Source: Nitrososphaerota archaeon (GTDB lineage Archaea; Thermoproteota; Nitrososphaeria; Nitrososphaerales; Nitrosopumilaceae). Taken from it: DNA of 7,641 bases. The stretch covers positions 1-7,641 of the forward strand of contig JAGWGO010000062.1 of assembly GCA_028867395.1 (NCBI GenBank), in the 5' to 3' direction. The first letter of the stretch is position 1; each line of letters begins with the position of its first letter. A program made the translations under genes and the position numbers. Shown piece by piece: positions 4,495 through 7,641 of this stretch. The notes below the pieces were generated by a model. It saw only the letters and a program-made list of their open reading frames with translations. It was not told where the DNA came from and made no database searches.

Positions 4495-4688
4495 TGACTG
4501 ATGATCAGTGCCAAGCACTTATTGATTCAGTCAATAAGCTTACCGAGGCCGTAGAGATAGGAGCAGATAAAATTGCCGATGCAGTAGACGGCATTTACTT
4601 CTCTTCGAATGACGGCCTTGAGAAGCGACTAGACCGACTCATCGAGGAGTTCATGGAATTGAACGAATATAATCATTACAGGGATTGA
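4494..4688 (+). CDS. Small acidic helical protein, unknown
   Basis: A 64-residue acidic protein starts MTDDQCQALIDSVNKLTEAV, with an amphipathic helix (8-33), a short linker (YFSSND) and a second helix (EKRLDRLIEEFMELNEY). It looks like a helical hairpin with a possible coiled-coil interface. Its strong negative charge contrasts with the lysine-rich proteins on both sides, so it could partner one of them, which is speculation. AAGGA (4480-4484) lies nine bases before ATG 4494; the start overlaps the previous stop. Confidence 0.75.
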   Translation: MTDDQCQALIDSVNKLTEAVEIGADKIADAVDGIYFSSNDGLEKRLDRLIEEFMELNEYNHYRD

Positions 4689-4692
4689 TACC

Positions 4693-4860
4693 ATGCCATT
4701 AATCAAAGGAGCTAAGGCCAAGACGCGCAAAGGCTTTGGAACTAATGTTAAGCGCGAAATGGACGCAGGCAAACCACAAAAGCAAGCTGTTGCGATTGCA
4801 TATAGTGAAGCCGGTGAAGGTAAGAAAAGGAAATCAAAATCAAGAAAAGGAAAAGAATAA
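4693..4860 (+). CDS. Small basic phage protein (MPLIKG...AGKPQKQAVAIA type)
   Basis: A 55-residue protein starts MPLIKGAKAKTRKGFGTNVK and contains REMDAGKPQKQAVAIAYSEA. This core (N-E-AGKPxxQAxAIA) is very common among short phage proteins of Proteobacteria, whose function is unknown. The end (KKRKSKSRKGKE) is an added basic tail. ATG 4693 follows a weak SD (CAGGGA, 4679-4684), four bases after the previous stop. The core motif makes this a confident gene despite its length. Phages often carry it near packaging or structural genes, as here. Confidence 0.85.
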   Translation: MPLIKGAKAKTRKGFGTNVKREMDAGKPQKQAVAIAYSEAGEGKKRKSKSRKGKE

Positions 4861-4861
4861 A

Positions 4862-5077
4862 ATGGCTAAATTAGATGCTAAGGAACGCAAAAAGTTACCT
4901 AAAGGAGATTTTGGCTTACCCGGTAAACGTGCTTATCCAATGGAAGATAAGAGCCATGCTCGAAATGCTAAAGCACGTGCCTCTGAGATGGAAAAGAAAG
5001 GGAAGCTTTCTATGGCCTCTAAAGAAAAGATTGACGCTAAGGCGGATAAGGTACTTGGCAAAGGCAAGAAGAAATGA
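4862..5077 (+). CDS. Small basic phage protein (LPxxxFxxPxxRxYPxxDxxHARNAxAR type)
   Basis: A 71-residue protein starts MAKLDAKERKKLPKGDFGLP. The segment LPGKRAYPMEDKSHARNAKA (19-38) is the diagnostic motif of a family seen in many phage proteins and in the tails of some Mu-like protease/scaffold proteins; I believe it is catalogued as DUF6582, not checked. The end is lysine-rich (ADKVLGKGKKK). The frame stays open upstream to an ATG at 4736, but that extension is only a shadow of the preceding gene; ATG 4862 has AAGGAAAAG (4847-4855) before it and sits one base after the previous stop. Its TGA overlaps the next ATG. Confidence 0.85.
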   Translation: MAKLDAKERKKLPKGDFGLPGKRAYPMEDKSHARNAKARASEMEKKGKLSMASKEKIDAKADKVLGKGKKK

Positions 5078-5253
5078 ACGACTGGTTTAATGGGTTGATT
5101 TACAAAAGTAAGCCTCATGGATTGAGTGCAAGAAATGCCAAACGATTGGCGAAGAAACTCACAAAGGATGTGAAACATGGCCGTGATTCGGAACACTTGG
5201 GTAGAGAAGTTCAAGCAAAAGAAGGAGAGGAACGAAACGGCTCCGGCTTATGA
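5074..5253 (+). CDS. Small basic protein, unknown
   Basis: A 59-residue protein starts MNDWFNGLIYKSKPHGLSAR and continues NAKRLAKKLTKDVKHGRDSE, then a polar tail (EGEERNGSGL). ATGA overlap at 5074-5077 couples it to the preceding gene. The first 38 residues lie before the next gene and look genuinely coding (W, F, Y and a basic helix); the last 25 are read across the start of the next gene in another frame. There is only a weak SD (AAAGG in GCAAAGGC, 5058-5065). Function unknown. Confidence 0.6.
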   Translation: MNDWFNGLIYKSKPHGLSARNAKRLAKKLTKDVKHGRDSEHLGREVQAKEGEERNGSGL

Positions 5254-5365
5254 GCGCGACCCATTATCAGATACTTATGCCTATGACTCACAGAAGCCGA
5301 AGAAACGGTTTAGCGTTCCGGCCTGTGCACACTTAGTTAAAACTTTACGCGGGGTTAGAAAATAG
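5177..5365 (+). CDS. Small basic protein, unknown
   Basis: A 62-residue protein starts MAVIRNTWVEKFKQKKERNE. It has a proline- and tyrosine-rich middle (APAYERDPLSDTYAYDSQKP) and a basic end (HLVKTLRGVRK). AAAGGATG (5163-5170) is a well-placed SD for ATG 5177. It overlaps the preceding gene by 77 bases in another frame. The next ATG begins right after its stop with no gap. No motif is recognised. Confidence 0.68.
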   Translation: MAVIRNTWVEKFKQKKERNETAPAYERDPLSDTYAYDSQKPKKRFSVPACAHLVKTLRGVRK

Positions 5366-5551
5366 ATGCAATGTCACAGTTGTAGCTATCCTGATTCCCG
5401 CGTGGTGGAAACGAAACGGGATGACAGGCTCAATAAAATTGTTAGACGGCGCGAGTGTATTAAATGCGGTGTCCGTTTTACCACGCAAGAAAACATTAGA
5501 GAAAATCCGAACTATCAAACGCCTCCGCCACGGAGGATATTAGAGAAATGA
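5366..5551 (+). CDS. NrdR-type zinc-ribbon protein without ATP-cone
   Basis: This 61-residue protein is strikingly like the N-terminal zinc ribbon of NrdR, the repressor of ribonucleotide reductase genes: CHSC (C3, C6), SRVVETK (11-17), RRRECIKCG (27-35; C31, C34) and RFTTQE (37-42) match the NrdR order CxxC-DSRV-RRRRECxxCxxRFTTxE. Full NrdR has about 150 residues with an ATP-cone after this point; here the chain ends with a short proline-rich tail, so nucleotide sensing is missing. A stand-alone ribbon could bind DNA. It lies directly before terL and its stop overlaps terL's ATG, so a link to packaging or to control of this operon is possible. The start has only a distant SD (GGGG about 11 bases away), so it may depend on coupling to the gene before. 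Confidence 0.85.
   Translation: MQCHSCSYPDSRVVETKRDDRLNKIVRRRECIKCGVRFTTQENIRENPNYQTPPPRRILEK
5522..5536 (+). promoter_or_regulatory. GC-rich hairpin covering the terL SD
   Basis: CCTCCG (5522-5527) and CGGAGG (5531-5536) are perfect reverse complements around a three-base loop (CCA). GGAGG (5532-5536) is the best SD for terL (ATG 5548, spacing 11). The hairpin lies within the last codons of the zinc-ribbon gene (PPPRR), so ribosomes translating that gene would open it just before reaching its stop at 5549-5551. This predicts tight translational coupling of terL to the zinc-ribbon gene. Confidence 0.6.
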
Positions 5552-7107
5552 GCAGAAGTGCAGCGGAGTTATTAAATCGATTCAATGAATTTGAGGCTGG
5601 AATGAATAAAGGTACTCAACGCCAGCTAACCCTAAAACCAGACAGGATGATTATACATGCGCATGAACAGGATAAAATTTATGTTCCGACTCCCACGGGT
5701 GCTCTTGCTCATGGCAACGATGAGTTTGTGCGTGTCATTATGGGGCCTTATGGAAGCGGCAAAAGTACGTGGGCAATTAGCGAAATTGTTAAACGAGCCT
5801 GTGGAGTGCCAGTTTGGAATAACGGTAGAAGACGAAGCCGGTGGGGAATTGTGCGAAACACTTCTGGGGAGCTTGCAACAACAACCCTCGCAACTTGGCT
5901 AAGTTGGTTTGATGAACTGGGCGACATTCGCAAACGCCAAAAGCCTATGCTTACCTACGAGCACACATTCAATGACGGCAAAGGGATTGTGGAACTTGAA
6001 TTGCTCTTCATAGCCCTAGACCGTCCCGAAGATGTACGAAAGATTAAATCACTAGAACTCACAGGCTGCTATATCAATGAGCTTTCCGAAGTTCCAAAAG
6101 CAGCACTTGCCCACATGAAAGGCCGCGTGAATCGTTACCCCTCTAAAGCATTCTGCAAAGAGCCTTATTGGTCTGGAATTATAGCCGATACCAACCCTCC
6201 CGAAGATGACCATTGGATTTACAAAGACTTTGAAGAAACAAAAACAGATAATCACGTGCTCTTTAAGCAACCACCGGGGCTTTTAAAGAACAAAGACGGT
6301 AAATGGGTACGAAATCCTGATGCAGACAATGCCAATCATCTACCCCATAACTACTACGAAAACCTAGCTAGTGGTCAATCTTTAGAGTTCATCAAAGTAT
6401 TTTGCCTTGGCGAATATGGTGCAGTAGGCTTTGATAAGCGTGTTTACCCTGAATTTAACCCCGATTTACATGCAGTAGACAAGTTAGAAGCTGTTCAAGG
6501 CGAAGGGCTTATATTGGGCTGGGACTTTGGTTTAACTCCTGCTTGTGTGGTGCTACAACTTACCGCTCGTGGCCAATTATTGTGCCTTAAAGAATATGTA
6601 AGTGATGGCATGGGGATAAGAACCTTTGCCGAAAATGTGGTAATCCCCGGATTGCGTAAGGATTTCCCATATTGCCAAGTACATATGTCTGTGGCAGACC
6701 CAGCAGGAAATGCACGCGATCAGATTCACGAAGAGATGTCATGTATTGGTGAACTAAACACATTAGGCTTAAATACGCATGCTGCACGCACGAACGACCT
6801 TGACCCTAGGCTTGGGGCTGTCCGTTACTTCTTAAATCGCATGGTGGATGGAAAACCAGCCTTTTTGCTGGATAAAAAACAATGTCCTACCCTATTCAAA
6901 GGATTTGTTAAGAAATATGTATATGCGCGTATTGCGGTAGCAGGTGAAGAACGATTTAAGGATAAGCCAACAAAGAACATGGCCTCACATCCTATGGACG
7001 CACTCGGTTATGGCTGCTTAGAAATAGCCAGTGACCAAGTAGTTCAAGACAAGTTAGACAATAAAAAGTATGAAAACATGTGGAACCCAGGAATGAGGAT
7101 ATTTTAA
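5548..7107 (+). CDS. terL: Terminase large subunit (packaging ATPase-nuclease)
   Basis: This 519-residue motor protein cuts concatemeric phage DNA and drives it into the prohead at the portal. ATPase domain: Walker A GPYGSGKST at 66-74 (K72), a Walker B-like strand ending in GCYINE (173-178) with catalytic E178, and a coupling region with TNPP at about 213-216. Nuclease domain (RNase H fold): GWDFGLTP with D326, ADPAGNARD with D384 and HPMDALGYG with D484, the three metal-binding acidic residues. Length is normal and no motif is missing, so it should be active. The start overlaps the zinc-ribbon stop (ATGA) and its SD is in a hairpin. The first 45 residues are a polar helical arm that may contact the small subunit. 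The small terminase lies far upstream, separated by thirteen small genes. The next gene starts on its stop codon (TAATG). Confidence 0.97.
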   Translation: MSRSAAELLNRFNEFEAGMNKGTQRQLTLKPDRMIIHAHEQDKIYVPTPTGALAHGNDEFVRVIMGPYGSGKSTWAISEIVKRACGVPVWNNGRRRSRWGIVRNTSGELATTTLATWLSWFDELGDIRKRQKPMLTYEHTFNDGKGIVELELLFIALDRPEDVRKIKSLELTGCYINELSEVPKAALAHMKGRVNRYPSKAFCKEPYWSGIIADTNPPEDDHWIYKDFEETKTDNHVLFKQPPGLLKNKDGKWVRNPDADNANHLPHNYYENLASGQSLEFIKVFCLGEYGAVGFDKRVYPEFNPDLHAVDKLEAVQGEGLILGWDFGLTPACVVLQLTARGQLLCLKEYVSDGMGIRTFAENVVIPGLRKDFPYCQVHMSVADPAGNARDQIHEEMSCIGELNTLGLNTHAARTNDLDPRLGAVRYFLNRMVDGKPAFLLDKKQCPTLFKGFVKKYVYARIAVAGEERFKDKPTKNMASHPMDALGYGCLEIASDQVVQDKLDNKKYENMWNPGMRIF

Positions 7108-7337
7108 TGACCGAAGACCAAGCAACATTTTTTGATAGGATTTATCCAACGATTACGAGACGTTTACAGGATTTAGAAGATGATAGGAAAAATACTTACT
7201 TCCAGATTACAGACCTTAAGCATGAAATAAAACTCATGAAACTAACGGTTGAACAGTATAAGGCTAAGATACAAAAGATTGAACAGGCATTAATCAATCA
7301 TGGACTTAAACGAGTATTAAAAGGGATATTTGAATAA
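7107..7337 (+). CDS. Small coiled-coil protein, unknown
   Basis: A 76-residue protein starts MTEDQATFFDRIYPTITRRL. From about 18 to 67 it is one long charged helix with heptad spacing (LQDLEDDRK, LKHEIKLMKLTVEQYKAKI), a clear coiled coil, ending in a basic segment (LKRVLKGIFE). ATG 7107 overlaps the terL stop and has GAGGAT (7095-7100) six bases upstream; an in-frame ATG at 7080 lies inside terL and lacks this support. Position after terL suggests a packaging or head-assembly accessory, but similar short coiled coils have many roles. Confidence 0.8.
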   Translation: MTEDQATFFDRIYPTITRRLQDLEDDRKNTYFQITDLKHEIKLMKLTVEQYKAKIQKIEQALINHGLKRVLKGIFE

Positions 7338-7492
7338 TGTATAAGAAATGCCCGTATTGTGGTAGGTTTTATAACCAGACGAAAGATGACAAAATGTGTA
7401 GAGAATGTAAGAGTCAATATGAGATTACATTCGAGAAACTCAAATCAAACAAGGCATTGCATGAGGTAATGCTTAGACTAGCTGATCGATAA
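7337..7492 (+). CDS. Small zinc-ribbon protein
   Basis: A 51-residue protein starts MYKKCPYCGRFYNQTKDDKM. CPYC (C5, C8) and CREC (C21, C24) form a four-cysteine zinc site with 12 residues between the pairs, as in rubredoxin-type or treble-clef knuckles; the rest is one helix (EKLKSNKALHEVMLRLAD). It is not NrdR-like, so it is distinct from the ribbon protein before terL. Its ATG overlaps the previous stop; AAGGGA (7321-7326) is the SD. It may bind DNA, RNA or a protein partner; the sequence does not say which. Confidence 0.75.
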   Translation: MYKKCPYCGRFYNQTKDDKMCRECKSQYEITFEKLKSNKALHEVMLRLADR

Positions 7493-7500
7493 GGAGATCA
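7483..7500 (+). promoter_or_regulatory. Strong SD inside a short inverted repeat
   Basis: AAGGAGATC (7491-7499) is nearly a perfect anti-16S match and precedes ATG 7505, predicting high expression. TGATC (7483-7487) and GATCA (7496-7500) would form a 5-bp stem with most of the SD in the eight-base loop. The SD is certain; the hairpin is weak and may be chance. Confidence 0.35.
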
Positions 7501-7504
7501 TAAA

Positions 7505-7641
7505 ATGGCTGCTCAATCACAAACTACGTTACTACTTAACTTTGCAGGCGAAAACAATGCCGTTATTCCACGCATAGGCCGTCTGTATTGCCCTAATAAT
7601 ACGCTTTCACAAATTGCTGCTGCTGGGTTTCTTGATAACTA
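7505..7641 (+). CDS. Phage protein of unknown function (partial, 3' end outside)
   Basis: 45 codons are visible before the window ends: MAAQSQTTLLLNFAGENNAV, then a beta-like stretch (IPRIGRLYC) and NNTLSQIAAAGFLDN. The pattern of a short beta start followed by NxTLxxIxxAGFLD and then a tyrosine or hydrophobic stretch is familiar from small structural or conserved proteins of podovirus-like phages, though I cannot name it. The strong SD suggests an abundant, possibly virion-related protein. It has no signal peptide. Confidence 0.8.
   Translation, partial: MAAQSQTTLLLNFAGENNAVIPRIGRLYCPNNTLSQIAAAGFLDN

Noticed and set aside
4497..4509. Palindrome ACTGATGATCAGT
   Set aside because: Six-bp arms with a single central base are expected once or twice by chance in a window this size, and it sits in ordinary codons of a gene.
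4736..4861. 42-residue N-terminal extension of the 71-aa basic protein
   Set aside because: It is read across the preceding gene in another frame and has no SD; ATG 4862 has a good SD and matches the family start.
4933..5214. 93-codon minus-strand frame
   Set aside because: Antisense to two well supported small genes; serine/phenylalanine-rich composition is what lysine-rich plus-strand codons give in reverse.
5657..5902. 81-codon plus-strand frame inside terL
   Set aside because: Shadow of the terminase, which has all its motifs in the main frame across this stretch; no SD.

Overview
The window is a compact piece of a tailed double-stranded DNA phage or prophage. All convincing genes lie on the + strand, packed end to end with ATGA or TAATG overlaps, and there are no tRNA, rRNA, CRISPR or insertion sequences. 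An M15-type endolysin with a small two-helix holin, a lambda P-like replication protein and a NrdR-type zinc ribbon point to a Gram-negative, probably gammaproteobacterial host. That host call is inference. No integrase or repressor is visible, so lifestyle cannot be decided.

Layout. (1) 1-1847: the end of the replication and early module. It holds the tail of an unidentified gene, a P-like helicase-loader candidate, three small genes of unknown function and a VRR-NUC nuclease. (2) 1848-1954: the only real gap on the left side, holding a textbook intrinsic terminator (1894-1919). (3) 1955-2595: the lysis pair, endolysin then holin. (4) 2638-3096: the small terminase subunit. (5) 3050-5551: thirteen small genes (38-97 codons), many very lysine-rich, between the two terminase genes. 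A clear sigma70-type promoter at 3603-3632 splits this array. (6) 5548-7107: the large terminase (ATPase plus nuclease). (7) 7107-7641: a coiled-coil protein, a second zinc-ribbon protein and the start of a further gene cut by the window edge.

Working together, region 1 would replicate and process DNA, region 3 would lyse the cell, and the two terminases would cut and pump DNA into proheads. The small basic and zinc-ribbon proteins between the terminases have no assigned role; their position suggests DNA handling or packaging, but this is a guess.

The most interesting signal is not a gene. Several ribosome binding sites are embedded in short perfect inverted repeats. At 3634-3667 a 9-bp stem masks the Shine-Dalgarno (SD) sequence of the 97-aa gene, and the local promoter should start transcription inside the upstream arm. 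Readthrough mRNA would then be translationally locked while promoter-derived mRNA would be open, the logic known for T4 genes e and soc. At 5522-5536 a GC-rich hairpin covers the terL SD inside the preceding zinc-ribbon gene, suggesting translational coupling. At 2618-2635 the small-terminase SD sits in the AGGA loop of a perfect 7-bp hairpin. Weaker cases occur before the endolysin and several small genes.
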